Source: Streptomonospora nanhaiensis
GTDB lineage: Bacteria > Actinomycetota > Actinomycetes > Streptosporangiales > Streptosporangiaceae
Direction of reading: 5' to 3'
DNA: 64,000 nucleotides
NCBI RefSeq assembly: GCF_013410565.1
Contig: NZ_JACCFO010000001.1
Location: 6,076,001-6,140,000 of the forward strand
This document shows, piece after piece, positions 33,111 through 42,112 of this stretch (position 1 is its first letter; each line of letters starts with the position of its first letter). A program made the position numbers and the translations under genes. The notes under the pieces are model-generated. The model made no database searches. It worked only from the letters and a program-made list of their open reading frames with translations, and was not told the origin of the DNA.

Positions 33111-34034
33111 TCAGCGGTACCCGCGCAGGCCGTCGGCCAGTTCCGCGGCGTCGCCGTCGCGCAGGGCGCCGAGCGCCTGCTGCAGGGCGAACGTGCCGCG
33201 CAGGGCGGCGACGCGTTCGGCCGTGTCCGGCGGCGCGCCGACCCGGGCGAGCACGGCGGCCAGGAGCGCGTCGCCGTGGCCCGCCGCCACGGCCGCCAGG
33301 TCCCCGGCCGGATCGCCCACGGCGGCGCCGTCCCAGTCGACCACCCCGCTGAGGCGGGGCAGCCCGCCGCTCCACTCCCACAGCACGTTCTCCGGCCCGA
33401 GGTCGCCGTGGACCAGGGCGGACTCCCGGTGGGGAAGGCCGCGGGCCGCCGCCAGCTCCCGCTCGGCCCGCGCCCGTCCGGCGGCCGACATCAGCGGGAG
33501 CAGGCCGTCGCGGACGTCCGCGGCGAACCGGTGCCACCGGTCGCGCGGGGTGCCCGGCAGGCCGCCGCGCGCCGCAGCCGCGCCCGCGTCGGCGAGGCGC
33601 CGAAGCAGTGCGGCGTACTGGTCGGCCACCGCGTCGGCGACCGCGCGCTCGCGCAGCCGCGCGGGGTCCAGCGGCGCGCCGGGGACACGGGTCAGCACGA
33701 GGTGGGGCGGCTCGGGGCCGGCGGCTCCGCCGCCCTGGGCGAGCGGCTCGGGCACCCGCACGCCGAGGCCGAGTCCGGCCACGGCCCGGAGCACGGCGGC
33801 CCGGCCCGCCAGCCGCGCGCCGGCCGCCTGGGTGCGGGCGAAGCACACGACCCGCCGCGAGCCGACCACCACGTCGTGGAACTGGCCGCGGTGGCGGCGC
33901 AGGTCGGCCGGACGGTCCCCGGCGAGCACCCGGGCCAGCACGGCCCCGTGCCCGCGGTCGGGGGCGCTGTCGGGGATGCTGTCGGGGGCGCCCTCGCCGG
34001 GGCCCTCTCCGCGCGAATGGTCTGCGACGTCCAT
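33111..34034 (-). CDS. Aminoglycoside phosphotransferase (APH)-family kinase
   Basis: 307 residues from ATG 34034, with TACACT 10 nt upstream suggesting a leaderless transcript. Brenner-type motif LVHGDLGPENVLWE at about 215-228 and VVDWDGAAVGDPAGDLA about 20 residues later hold the catalytic Asp and metal Asp. The N-lobe is divergent. The family phosphorylates antibiotics, homoserine, choline or other hydroxyl substrates. Nothing here fixes which one. Confidence 0.75.
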   Translation of the reverse strand: MDVADHSRGEGPGEGAPDSIPDSAPDRGHGAVLARVLAGDRPADLRRHRGQFHDVVVGSRRVVCFARTQAAGARLAGRAAVLRAVAGLGLGVRVPEPLAQGGGAAGPEPPHLVLTRVPGAPLDPARLRERAVADAVADQYAALLRRLADAGAAAARGGLPGTPRDRWHRFAADVRDGLLPLMSAAGRARAERELAAARGLPHRESALVHGDLGPENVLWEWSGGLPRLSGVVDWDGAAVGDPAGDLAAVAAGHGDALLAAVLARVGAPPDTAERVAALRGTFALQQALGALRDGDAAELADGLRGYR

Positions 34035-34128
34035 GGCGGGCGCGAGTGTAGCGGGCGGCGGCGCGCCGGGGCACCGGTTTTCCCGCAGCACCCCGGGCGC
34101 CCTGCGCCGAGTGATGTGCGCCACACGG

Positions 34129-34155
34129 TGTCACGGGGGCCGTGGCGGCGGTGTC
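34129..34155 (+). promoter_or_regulatory. ECF41-type promoter
   Basis: TGTCACG (34129-34135), 16 nt, TGTC (34152-34155); 35 nt before the FAD oxidoreductase start. It matches the TGTCACA-N16-CGTC consensus known for ECF41 sigma factors and the sites at 54830 and 60636 in this window. Confidence 0.6.
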
Positions 34156-34190
34156 TTGTGTGCGGACCTCCGCAGCGAAGGAGTAACGCG

Positions 34191-35375
34191 ATGGCAGACA
34201 ACACCGATGTGGTCGTTATCGGCGGCGGGTACGCCGGCGTCCTGGCGGCCAACCGCCTCACCCAGCGCGGCGACGTGGCGGTGACCCTGGTCAACCCGCG
34301 CCCGGTCTTCGTCGAGCGGATCCGGCTGCACCAGCTGGCGGCCGGGACGCACCGCGCGGTCACCGACTACCGCGACGTCCTGGCCCCGGGTGTCCGGCTG
34401 GTCGTGGACGCGGTGACGCGCGTGGACGCCGCCGAGCGCAGCGTCGCGCTCGCCGAGGGCGGCTCCCTCGGCTACGACCACCTCGTCTACGCCGTGGGCA
34501 GCGGCGGCGCCGAGCCCCCGGTGCCCGGCGCCGCCGAGTTCTCCCACCCCGTCTCCACCCTGGAGGAGGCGCAGCGGCTGGCGGACGCCCTCACCGCCGC
34601 GCCCGCCGGCGCGGCGGTGACGGTCGTCGGGGCCGGGCCGACCGGTATCGAGGCCGCCGCCGAACTCGCCGAGCAGGGCCGCAAGGTCACCCTCGTCTGC
34701 GGCGGAATCCTCGGCCCCTACCTGCACCCGCGCGGGCGGCGCTCGGTCGCCGGGCGCCTGGCCAAGCTCGGCGTGCGGGTCCTCGACGGCCCGGACTCCA
34801 CGGTGGCGGAGGTGACGCGCGAGACCGTGCGGTTCGCCGACGGCCGCGATCTGCGCAGCGACGTCACCGTCTGGACGGCCGGGTTCGGCGTGCCCGACCT
34901 CGCCGCGCGCAGCGGGCTGAGCACCGACGCCCTGGGGCGCCTTCTCACCGACGAGACCCTGACCAGCGTGGACGACCCGCGCATCGTCGCGGCCGGCGAC
35001 GCGGCCGCGCCCTCGGACCTGCCCTTCCGCATGAGCTGCCAGTCCGCGACCCGGCTGGGCGCGCACGCCGCCGACACGGTGCTCCGCAGGATCGCGGGCG
35101 AGGAGCCCGAGCCCGTCAACCTGGGGTTCTTCGGCCAGTGCATCAGCCTCGGCCGGGGCGCGGGCATCTTCCAGTTCGCCAACAGGGACGACACCGCGAA
35201 GGGGCTCCACATCGCCGGCCGCCTGGGCGCCCGGGTCAAGGAGTTCGTCTGCCTGTCCACCCTCAAGCACCTGGCCCACGAGGCCGAGAAGCCCGGCTCG
35301 CTGACCTGGGTCGCCGACGACACGCGCCGCGAACTCCTCAAGGCCGGCCGTCCCGCCGCGCCGACCGCCCGCTGA
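34191..35375 (+). CDS. NDH-2/AIF-like FAD-dependent pyridine nucleotide oxidoreductase
   Basis: 394 residues; AAGGAG before ATG 34191. FAD dinucleotide motif VVVIGGGYAGVLAANRL at 7-23, NAD(P) motif VTVVGAGPTGIEAAAELAEQG mid-protein, then IVAAGDAAAPSDLPFRMSCQSATRLGAHAA closing the FAD site. The architecture matches type II NADH dehydrogenase-like proteins. It lies behind an ECF41-type promoter and 44 nt upstream of an FAD monooxygenase. Carboxymuconolactone decarboxylase, oxidoreductase and epimerase genes are the classic targets of ECF41 factors, so this pair fits that regulon. Confidence 0.8.
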   Translation: MADNTDVVVIGGGYAGVLAANRLTQRGDVAVTLVNPRPVFVERIRLHQLAAGTHRAVTDYRDVLAPGVRLVVDAVTRVDAAERSVALAEGGSLGYDHLVYAVGSGGAEPPVPGAAEFSHPVSTLEEAQRLADALTAAPAGAAVTVVGAGPTGIEAAAELAEQGRKVTLVCGGILGPYLHPRGRRSVAGRLAKLGVRVLDGPDSTVAEVTRETVRFADGRDLRSDVTVWTAGFGVPDLAARSGLSTDALGRLLTDETLTSVDDPRIVAAGDAAAPSDLPFRMSCQSATRLGAHAADTVLRRIAGEEPEPVNLGFFGQCISLGRGAGIFQFANRDDTAKGLHIAGRLGARVKEFVCLSTLKHLAHEAEKPGSLTWVADDTRRELLKAGRPAAPTAR

Positions 35376-35419
35376 GCGGCCGCCGGCACCGACCCCACCC
35401 CCGCGAGGAGAGGCATCCC

Positions 35420-36685
35420 ATGGACGAGAGGAACGGCGGCGGCCGCCGCGCACTGGTCGTCGGGCTGGGCGTCAGCGGGATCTCCGCCGCGCTGCGCCTG
35501 CGGCAGATCGGCTGGACGCCGGTCGTGGTCGAGCGCGCCGCGGCCCGTCGGACCGGCGGGTACTTCGTCGCGCTGTTCGGCGCGGGCCGCGCCGCCGCCG
35601 GGCGCCTGGGCGCCCTGGAGCACATGACCGACCGGGGTCCCGACGGTGCGAGCCACGACATCGACCGCGACGGCGGAGTCCGGCCCGGCCTGGGGTTCAA
35701 GGACTTCCCCGGGCGGCCGTGGCTGATGACGCGCGGCGACGTGGAGGCGGCCGCGTTCGCGGCGCTGCCCGCCGACGTGGAGGTCCGCTACTCCACCGAG
35801 CCGGTCCGCATCGAGCAGGACGCCGAGGGGGTGGAGGTCACCTTGGCCGACACCGCCGCCCAGACCTCGGCGACCGAGCGCTTCGACCTGGTCGTGGGCG
35901 CGGACGGACTGCGCTCGACGGTGCGGCGGCTGGTGTTCGGGCCGCACGAGGACCACCTGCACCGCATGGGCCACATGGCGGTCGCCTTCCAGTTGCCCGG
36001 CGCGCTGCCGGGCTGCTCCCCGCGGGACTCGGTCATCATGGCCGAGTCCGCGCGGTCCATGTGGGTCTTCCCGTTCAAGGACGGACCGCCGACCGTGCTC
36101 CTCAGCTACCGCACCGACGACGTCGAGGCGGAGTTCACCCGCCCCATGGCCGAGCGGGTGCGCGAGGCGTTCGGGCCCGAGCCGCCCGGCCCGGTCCTGG
36201 GGGCGGCGCTGGACGCGCTGGAGTCGGCCCCCGACGTCCTGTTCGACTCCGTCGAGCAGGTGCGCATGGACCGCTGGCACCGGGGCCGGGTGGTGCTGGT
36301 GGGCGACGCCGCCTGGTGCGTGACGCTGTACGCGGGGATGGGGGTCTCCAGCGGGATGGCGGGGGCCGACCTGCTGGGCACCATGCTGCAGCGCCACGGC
36401 GCCGACGTGCCCGAGGCGCTGGCGCGGTGGGAGCGGCGGCTGCGGCCGCACATCGCCTACCTGCAGGGCAACGGCACCCAGATGCGCGCGTTCTTCGTGC
36501 CGGCCGGCCGGTTCGAGCTGGGGCGGCGCAGGCTGCTGCTGCGCCTCAGCCTGCTGCCCCTGACCGCGCCGCTGTTCCGGATGTGGCGGACCAAGGCGAA
36601 GGCGGCCCGGATGAAGGACATGGACTTCGCCCATCCCGACCTCGCCACCGCCGCAACAGCGCGGGCCGCGCGCGTGCCCGGGTAA
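35420..36685 (+). CDS. FAD-dependent aromatic-hydroxylase-type monooxygenase
   Basis: 421 residues; GAGGAGAGG before ATG 35420. GxGxxG in ALVVGLGVSGISAALRL (15-20), the DG motif in FDLVVGADGLRSTVRRLVFG, and GRVVLVGDAAWCVTLYAGMGVSSGMAGADLL, the third FAD motif. This places it in group A flavin monooxygenases (PHBH/TetX-like). A basic C-terminal extension with a hydrophobic stretch LLLRLSLLPLTAPLFRMW might touch the membrane. It is probably co-transcribed with the upstream reductase. Confidence 0.8.
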   Translation: MDERNGGGRRALVVGLGVSGISAALRLRQIGWTPVVVERAAARRTGGYFVALFGAGRAAAGRLGALEHMTDRGPDGASHDIDRDGGVRPGLGFKDFPGRPWLMTRGDVEAAAFAALPADVEVRYSTEPVRIEQDAEGVEVTLADTAAQTSATERFDLVVGADGLRSTVRRLVFGPHEDHLHRMGHMAVAFQLPGALPGCSPRDSVIMAESARSMWVFPFKDGPPTVLLSYRTDDVEAEFTRPMAERVREAFGPEPPGPVLGAALDALESAPDVLFDSVEQVRMDRWHRGRVVLVGDAAWCVTLYAGMGVSSGMAGADLLGTMLQRHGADVPEALARWERRLRPHIAYLQGNGTQMRAFFVPAGRFELGRRRLLLRLSLLPLTAPLFRMWRTKAKAARMKDMDFAHPDLATAATARAARVPG

Positions 36686-37336
36686 GAGCCCGCGGCGCGG
36701 CCGCGGGAAGCACCGGCACGGCCGCGGGGAAGCGCCGATGCCGCCGCGTCGGGTGGGGTGGGGGCGGTGGCGGCGGCCTTGGCAGGCGGCCACCGCTTCC
36801 CCCGAAGACGGTCGGGCCCGCGTCGGGGCGCCGAGGTCGGCGGGTGGTGGGGGCGGCGGTCACCGGTGTGGCGGGCGGTCGGGCGGGCCGACAGGACGCC
36901 AGCAGCCAGTCCCCGGCGCCGGGCCCCGTGACCCTCGTGGGGCGACGGCATACGGATTCTCGCCACCGGGCCAGGCGGGACCGGGGATGGAGGCGCGGCC
37001 GGAGGCGGTACGGGGATCCTCCGGTTCCCCCGCCCAGCAGGCGCCACCGCCGGGGCTGTTCCCGGCGACCGCTGGGTGTGGCGCTCGGTCCCGGTCGCGG
37101 GCTTGGCAGCGGGCGACCAGGGCGGTGGCCGCGGCCCTCGCCGCTCGCTGCCTCGGCGCGGGCTCAGTCACGTTGAGGGGAGCCGCTGACCGCCGGCCGT
37201 ACCCACCGTGACCGGCCTCCGCCTTGCCGGCTGCCTCGCTCTCCGGAGTCGCCGGGTGTGGGGACGGCGTCGTCGGAGTGAGTACGTGAGTAAGTAAGTA
37301 CGCGTACTCTGCCGTGCCGCCGCGCGGGCGACCACG
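36686..37336. other. 651-nt gap; operator-like repeat near its end
   Basis: No gene is supported in this stretch. Near its right end is a low-GC island with GAGTA/AAGTA repeats and a 12-bp palindrome AGTACGCGTACT (37297-37308), presumably controlling the following membrane-protein gene. Confidence 0.4.
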
Positions 37337-37846
37337 ATGGCGGGTATGCAACCACATCCCTCGCAACCGGGGCACCGCACCGCACCAGCCGTACGGCGCC
37401 GACTGTGGCCGGCGGCCGCGCTCGGGCTGCCGCTGGCGAGCCCGGTGGCGGTCCGGTGGATCCTCGAACTCCTTCTGGGCGACGGCGGCACCCCCGGCGG
37501 CGACGCCCACCTGCCCGCCGCGTCGTTGCCCGCGTGGGCGCTGCACGGTATCGGGCTCGCCGCCTCGGCCGTCGCCGCCGCCTGCCTGTACACCCTGGTG
37601 AAGGCCGTCCGCGCCGGACACGTGCGTGCGGGCTGGTGGGCGGTCGTCGCGCCGCTCACCGTGCTGGGCGCCTTCGGCGGTGCGCTGCTGTGGGTCGGAC
37701 AGGCGCCGGTCATCGGGGCCAACATCGGCTACGGGATGATGCTGCTCGCCGCCGGTCCGCTGGCCGCGATCTGCCTGCTGACAGCCGTGGCGGGCGCCGT
37801 GGGCCTGGCGGTCTCCGCGCGCTCGCGCGCGGCCCGGCGGGCCTGA
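37337..37846 (+). CDS. DUF6069-like four-helix membrane protein
   Basis: 169 residues with four hydrophobic segments at about 22-46, 70-92, 101-125 and 132-160 and a basic C-terminus (SARSRAARRA). The pattern resembles the DUF6069 family of actinobacterial membrane proteins; no function is known. A second ATG lies 9 nt in and no clear ribosome site precedes either. A strong terminator follows. Confidence 0.65.
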   Translation: MAGMQPHPSQPGHRTAPAVRRRLWPAAALGLPLASPVAVRWILELLLGDGGTPGGDAHLPAASLPAWALHGIGLAASAVAAACLYTLVKAVRAGHVRAGWWAVVAPLTVLGAFGGALLWVGQAPVIGANIGYGMMLLAAGPLAAICLLTAVAGAVGLAVSARSRAARRA

Positions 37847-37870
37847 GCGCGGGTCCCCGCGCCCCCGAGA

Positions 37871-37913
37871 CGCGAAACGGCCCCGGCGGTGGTTGCCGCC
37901 GGGGCCGTGACGC
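37871..37913. terminator. Terminator after the DUF6069-like gene
   Basis: Perfect 13-bp stem (37877-37889 with 37896-37908), 6-nt loop, 30 nt after the stop, with CGCG flanks extending it. The rest of the gap to 38254 shows no gene. Confidence 0.7.
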
Positions 37914-38254
37914 GTGCAAGGTGCGATGCGGCGGTCGCCTCTCGGCGAGAAGCACAACGCGGCTCCGAGGCCGCCCGGTGCCCGCCGTGGCGGGTCTGGA
38001 CGCGGTATTCCGCGAAGGCGATGGGTGAGGCCCGGGGGACACTGACCGCATCGACCTGCACCCTGCACAACCACCCGGTGGGGCCGGGTATTCCGCTCCC
38101 TCCCGCCGATTTCGCGGACGGGCCCGGGACCGCTCCGGCACACGGCCCTCCCGGTCCGGCACCGTTCGCGCAGGCCCGGCTCGGAAGGGCTGCGGACCCT
38201 CCGCCGCCTCGGCCGTTGCCGCCCGAGGCCGCCCGTCCGCGCGCCGCCCGGGGC

Positions 38255-39145
38255 TCAGTCGGCCAGGGGCGCCCAGACGCGGGCGCCGCCGCCGTCGCGG
38301 CGGACGCGGCCGAACTGGGCGTCGGCGAAGTGGATGCCGAACCCGATCGTGCCGGGCTCCTCCAGTTCGGCGGCGAGGGCACGGCGGTGGCCGGCCGACC
38401 GGGCGGGGTCGTGGTCGACCGCCGCCGACCACTCGGGGTGCCCGACCTGGATGGGCGAGTGGAGGGAGTCGCCGAAGGCGATCAGCCGCTGTCCGCCGCC
38501 GGTGATGACGTACTCGGCGTGCCCGGCCGTGTGGCCGGCGGTGATCCGGACCCGCACTCCCGGGAACACCTCCTCGCCGTCGGCGACCGTGCGGACGCGC
38601 GGCGCCAGGGCGGCGACGGTGCCGGCCATGCCCCCGGCGGTGAGGCCGGCGTGCCCGGCCCACTCCGGCTCGGAGACGAGGTGGGCGGCGTGGGCGAACG
38701 GGGGGCGGTCCGTTCCGGGGGAGGGGTCCTCGACCCAGCCGAGGTGATCGGGGTGCAGGTGGGTGAAGGCGACCGCCTCGACGTCCTCGGGGCGGCGGCC
38801 CGCCCGGGCCAGGCTGTCCAGCAGCGCGCCGCCGTGGATCGGGCCGCGCGGGGTCTGCGGGTCGGCCGGCAGCGACCGCGGGCCGAATCCGGAGTCGATG
38901 AGCAGCGCCCGTCCGCCGTACTCCACCAGCAGGCCCCCGATGCTCGCCACCAGGTGGCCGGTGGCGTCGAGGTACTCCGGGTGGGCCGCCCACACCTCCT
39001 CGGTGGTGTCGGGCAGCCAGCCGCGCGGCGGGAGGAGCACCGCCCCGTCCGGCAGGTAGGTCACCCGCGTGTCGCCCAGGCGCAGCGAGCGGATGCCCGC
39101 CGGCCGCCGCAGCCGCTCCGCGTGGTCCGCCGCGATGGTGCTCAT
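38255..39145 (-). CDS. MBL-fold metallo-hydrolase
   Basis: 296 residues; GGGAG before ATG 39145. The metal-binding HLHPDH (H129, H131, D133, H134), followed by His in ITAGHTAGHAEYVI, Asp in LIAFGDSLHSPIQ and a final His in GFGIHFADAQF, is the complete dizinc set. The quorum-quenching-like arrangement is typical of AHL-lactonase/PqsE-like MBL proteins. It is divergent from a MarR gene 123 nt away, whose AT-rich operator region lies between them. Confidence 0.85.
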   Translation of the reverse strand: MSTIAADHAERLRRPAGIRSLRLGDTRVTYLPDGAVLLPPRGWLPDTTEEVWAAHPEYLDATGHLVASIGGLLVEYGGRALLIDSGFGPRSLPADPQTPRGPIHGGALLDSLARAGRRPEDVEAVAFTHLHPDHLGWVEDPSPGTDRPPFAHAAHLVSEPEWAGHAGLTAGGMAGTVAALAPRVRTVADGEEVFPGVRVRITAGHTAGHAEYVITGGGQRLIAFGDSLHSPIQVGHPEWSAAVDHDPARSAGHRRALAAELEEPGTIGFGIHFADAQFGRVRRDGGGARVWAPLAD

Positions 39146-39199
39146 GTGGTCTCCCGTCTCCGTGGGTGGTCCTCGCCGCGTCGCGGCGACATGGGAGAC

Positions 39200-39262
39200 C
39201 TTAAGGATCAAGTTTGAAATATGCAAGCTTGAAATGTTTTGACTTGATGTACTTGCTAGGCT
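39200..39262. promoter_or_regulatory. MarR-controlled divergent promoter region
   Basis: AT-rich stretch with repeated CAAG/CTTG half-sites (TCAAG at 39208, GCAAGCTTG near 39223, CTTGA near 39243, CTTGC near 39252) and TTTGAAAT/CTTGAAAT repeats between the MBL and marR genes. Exact protein sites cannot be set by eye. Confidence 0.4.
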
Positions 39263-39268
39263 GGTCCT

Positions 39269-39697
39269 ATGACGACGTCCCCGGATGCGCGGGCCACGGC
39301 CGAACGGCAGCTCTGCGGCCTGGTGAACGGCCTGGCCCAGCAGATCGCCCAGCACGTGCAGGCACGCGCCGCCACCCTCGGCCTCACCGCGCCCCAGGCC
39401 ACGGCGCTGCGGGAGATGAGCGGTCCCCTCACCATGCGCGAACTCGCCGAGCGCATGAGCTGCGAGCCCTCCAACGCCACCTTCGTCGTCGACAAGTTGG
39501 AGAAGCAGGGCCTGGTCGAGCGCCACGCGCACCCCACCGACCGCCGCGCCAAGCGGATCTCCCTCACCCCCGAGGGCGCGGCCCTGCGGGAGCGGCTCCT
39601 CGACCTCCTCAGCGAGCACTCCCCGCTGGGCGCTCTCAGCGCGGAGCAGCAGAGCGTGCTGCACGACCTGCTGCGGCAGGCGCTGGTCCGGAACTAG
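39269..39697 (+). CDS. MarR-family regulator
   Basis: 142 residues. Winged helix core LTMRELAERMSCEPSNATFVVDKLEKQGLVERHAHPTDRRAKRISLT is a textbook MarR sequence, including the DRR-AK wing; flanking helices form the dimer. Divergent from the MBL-fold hydrolase it probably represses. A single Cys in the recognition region (SCEPSN) could make it redox-sensitive (inference). Confidence 0.9.
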   Translation: MTTSPDARATAERQLCGLVNGLAQQIAQHVQARAATLGLTAPQATALREMSGPLTMRELAERMSCEPSNATFVVDKLEKQGLVERHAHPTDRRAKRISLTPEGAALRERLLDLLSEHSPLGALSAEQQSVLHDLLRQALVRN

Positions 39698-39852
39698 CCG
39701 GTCCAATCCACCCGGTCCGATCCCGGCCCATCCGGCCGGGCCCCGCCCGGCGCGGGCGGAGGCGGCTCCGGCGTGCGCGGCACCCGCGGCATTGGCGGAC
39801 AGTGGATGGCCGCCACCGCAGCTAGGTTCGGCGCCCGACGAAAGGAGCCACC

Positions 39853-40674
39853 ATGACCGTCCTTGTGACCGGAGCCACCGGCAACGTCGGCCGCCCCCTG
39901 GTCCACCACCTGCTCGCCGAGGGCCGCCGCGTCCGCGCGCTCACCCGCGACCCCGCCCGGGCCGGCCTCCCGCCGGGCGCGGAGGTCGCCGTCGGCAGCC
40001 TCACCGACCCCGCCGGGCTGGAGGAGGTGTTCGACGGCGCCACCGCCCTCCACCTCATCAGCTTCGGCGACGACTACGCCCCGCTGGAGACCGGCCCCCG
40101 GCTCATGGACCTCGCGGTGGCGGCCGGGGTCCGCAGGGTCACCGTGCTCAAGGGCGACGTGGAGCGGACCGGTCTCGACCGCGCCGTCGAGGAGAGCGGC
40201 CTGGACTGGACCCTGCTGATGCCGGTGGAGTTCATGTCCAACGCCCTCGAACTGGCCGACGCCGTGCGCGAGGAGGGCGTGCTGCGCGAGGCGTTTCCCT
40301 CGGCCAAGAGCGCGATGGTGCACGACGCCGACATCGCGGCGGTGGCCGCCGCCGCGCTCACCGGCGAGGGCCACGGCGGCAGGGAGTACTGGCTGACCGG
40401 CCCCGAGGTGCTGACACCGCCGGACAAGGCCCGGATCATCGGCGAGGTCCTCGGCCGGGAGGTGCGCTACGTCGAGGTCAGCCGGGACGAGACCGTCGCC
40501 CAGTGGCGCGCGCAGGGCTTCGGCGACGACGACATCGCGTTCTTCCTGGCCATGCGGACGGACCCGCCGCCGGCCGGCTACACGGTGCTGCCCACGGTCG
40601 AGCAGGTCACGGGCCGCCCCGCCCGCACCTTCGCCCAGTGGGTGGCCGAGAACGCCGCCCGGTTCGGCGGCTGA
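39853..40674 (+). CDS. NmrA-like NAD(P)-binding oxidoreductase
   Basis: 273 residues; AAAGGAG before ATG 39853. Atypical SDR with the N-terminal VTGATGNVGRPLVHHLLAEG Rossmann motif. No YxxxK catalytic pair is seen, as usual for the NmrA/NAD(P)H-binding group (redox sensors, quinone oxidoreductase 2-like). DWTLLMPVEFMSNALELAD and GREYWLTGPEVLTP segments match that group. Confidence 0.85.
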   Translation: MTVLVTGATGNVGRPLVHHLLAEGRRVRALTRDPARAGLPPGAEVAVGSLTDPAGLEEVFDGATALHLISFGDDYAPLETGPRLMDLAVAAGVRRVTVLKGDVERTGLDRAVEESGLDWTLLMPVEFMSNALELADAVREEGVLREAFPSAKSAMVHDADIAAVAAAALTGEGHGGREYWLTGPEVLTPPDKARIIGEVLGREVRYVEVSRDETVAQWRAQGFGDDDIAFFLAMRTDPPPAGYTVLPTVEQVTGRPARTFAQWVAENAARFGG

Positions 40675-40739
40675 CCTCCCCGCCCCCGCGCGGCACTCCG
40701 AGCGGGGGCGGACCCCATGCGGACGCGCGCCCCAGGGCC

Positions 40740-41494
40740 GCCCGTTCGACGGGCTGGAGGGGATCGACGCTGGTCTGGAGGCCGTTTCGGCCACCCCCCG
40801 CGCGCGGCTCAAAGCGGACCTCTCCTACGCGGCGCGCAGACGCGCGCTGCCGCCGTGGACGGCCGACCTCGCCGCCGGGGACCGCGACCGGATCGACCTG
40901 CTGACCTCCGCGCTGCGCGCGGTGCACGACACGATCATCGCGCCGGACTGGCCCCGGGCCCGGGCGTGCGTGGGGTCCGAGGCCACCCGGCCGGCCGGGG
41001 AGTTCACGCGCGGCGGAGTCGAGCAGACGCTCGCGGCGCTGCGGCCGCCGCTGAGCTGGCAGCTCCCCGTCCTGACGGCGGACTACCCGGCCCACTACGG
41101 CGATCTGGACATCCATCTGAACGGGCGCGGGCTGGTCCTCATCCCGGCGTACTTCTGCCGCGTCACGCCTGTCGCCCTGGTGGACCGCGACCTCCCGCGG
41201 GTGCTGGTCTACCCCGTCACCGCCACGGGCGGAGAGCCCGACGCGGGCTCCCACGCCGCCGCTCTGGAGGCCCTCCTCGGGCCCACCCGGGCCCGGGTGC
41301 TGCTGGCCCTGGGCCGCTCCAGGTGCACGGGCGGGCTCGCCCGCCTGCTCGGTGTCGCGGAGTCGACCGTGAGCGAGCACGTGCGCGTGCTGCGCGCCTC
41401 CGGGCTCGTCCACAGCGTCTACACGGGGAGATGGCGGATGCACACGCTCACCCCGCTGGGCGCCGGACTGGCGTTCCCGCGGTCCCCGCGGTGA
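40740..41494 (+). pseudogene. 5'-truncated ArsR-type regulator with DUF5937-like N-terminal domain
   Basis: Protein-like sequence in one frame begins around 40740 (GLEGIDAGLEAVSATPRARLKADL) and runs to a proper winged helix (ARLLGVAESTVSEHVRVLRASGLVHSVYTGRW) and a stop at 41494. Full-length relatives have about 100 more N-terminal residues, and no ATG or GTG exists in frame before GTG 40922. Translation from 40922 would give 190 residues missing half of the effector domain. The sequence upstream of 40740 belongs to the end of the NmrA-like gene region, so a 5' deletion is likely. Confidence 0.55.
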
Positions 41495-41566
41495 CGCCTC
41501 CGGCGGGGTGCGCCACCGGGCGGCCGGACGCGGAATAGGCGGGCGCCGCCGGGGCTTGGGACGGAC

Positions 41567-41998
41567 ATGACAGGTACCGCATTCGACCCGCGCGCGCTGC
41601 TCGCCGAGAGCCGGCTCGGCGTCCTCGCCACGCTCAAGGCCGACGGCCGGCCCCAGCTCTCCCCGGTCCAGCCCTACTACGACCGCGAGGCCGAACGCCT
41701 CTACGTGTCGATGACCGAGGGCCGGGCCAAGACCGTCAACCTGCGCCGCGACCCGCGGGCGGCGCTGGAGGTCACCGCGTCCGACGGATGGCGGTGGGCC
41801 ACCGCCGAGGGGACGGTGACCCTGATCGGGCCGGGCACCGACCCCCACGGACCCGAGGTCGAGGCGCTGGTGGACTACTACCGGCGCGCCGCCGGGGAGC
41901 ACCCCGACTGGGACGAGTACCGGTCGGTGATGGTGTCCGACCGCCGGGTGCTCATGGTGATGGCGGTCGACCACGTGTACGGCCAGAGCCTGCGCTGA
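41567..41998 (+). CDS. PPOX-class F420-dependent oxidoreductase
   Basis: 143 residues. Split-barrel flavin/F420 fold: LAESRLGVLATLKADGRPQLSPVQPYYD, GRAKTVNLRRDPRAALEVT and the C-terminal YYRRAAGEHPDWDEYRSVMVSDRRVLMVM. These are the signatures of TIGR03618-type Rv1155-like proteins that bind F420 and reduce biliverdin-like or other substrates. Supports an actinobacterial host. Confidence 0.85.
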   Translation: MTGTAFDPRALLAESRLGVLATLKADGRPQLSPVQPYYDREAERLYVSMTEGRAKTVNLRRDPRAALEVTASDGWRWATAEGTVTLIGPGTDPHGPEVEALVDYYRRAAGEHPDWDEYRSVMVSDRRVLMVMAVDHVYGQSLR

Positions 41999-42013
41999 GG
42001 AGGCGGCCGGGGC

Positions 42014-42046
42014 GGTGGTGCGGGGCGGCGCGCCCGCCGCACCACC
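42014..42046. terminator. Bidirectional terminator
   Basis: 10-bp stem (42014-42023 with 42037-42046) and a GC-rich 13-nt loop between the convergent F420 gene and OmpA-type lipoprotein gene. Confidence 0.5.
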
Positions 42047-42112
42047 ACCGCCCCCGCACCACCGCGGCCCGCGGACCACCGCCGTCCCCGCGCCGCCCGG
42101 CCGCGGCCCGCG

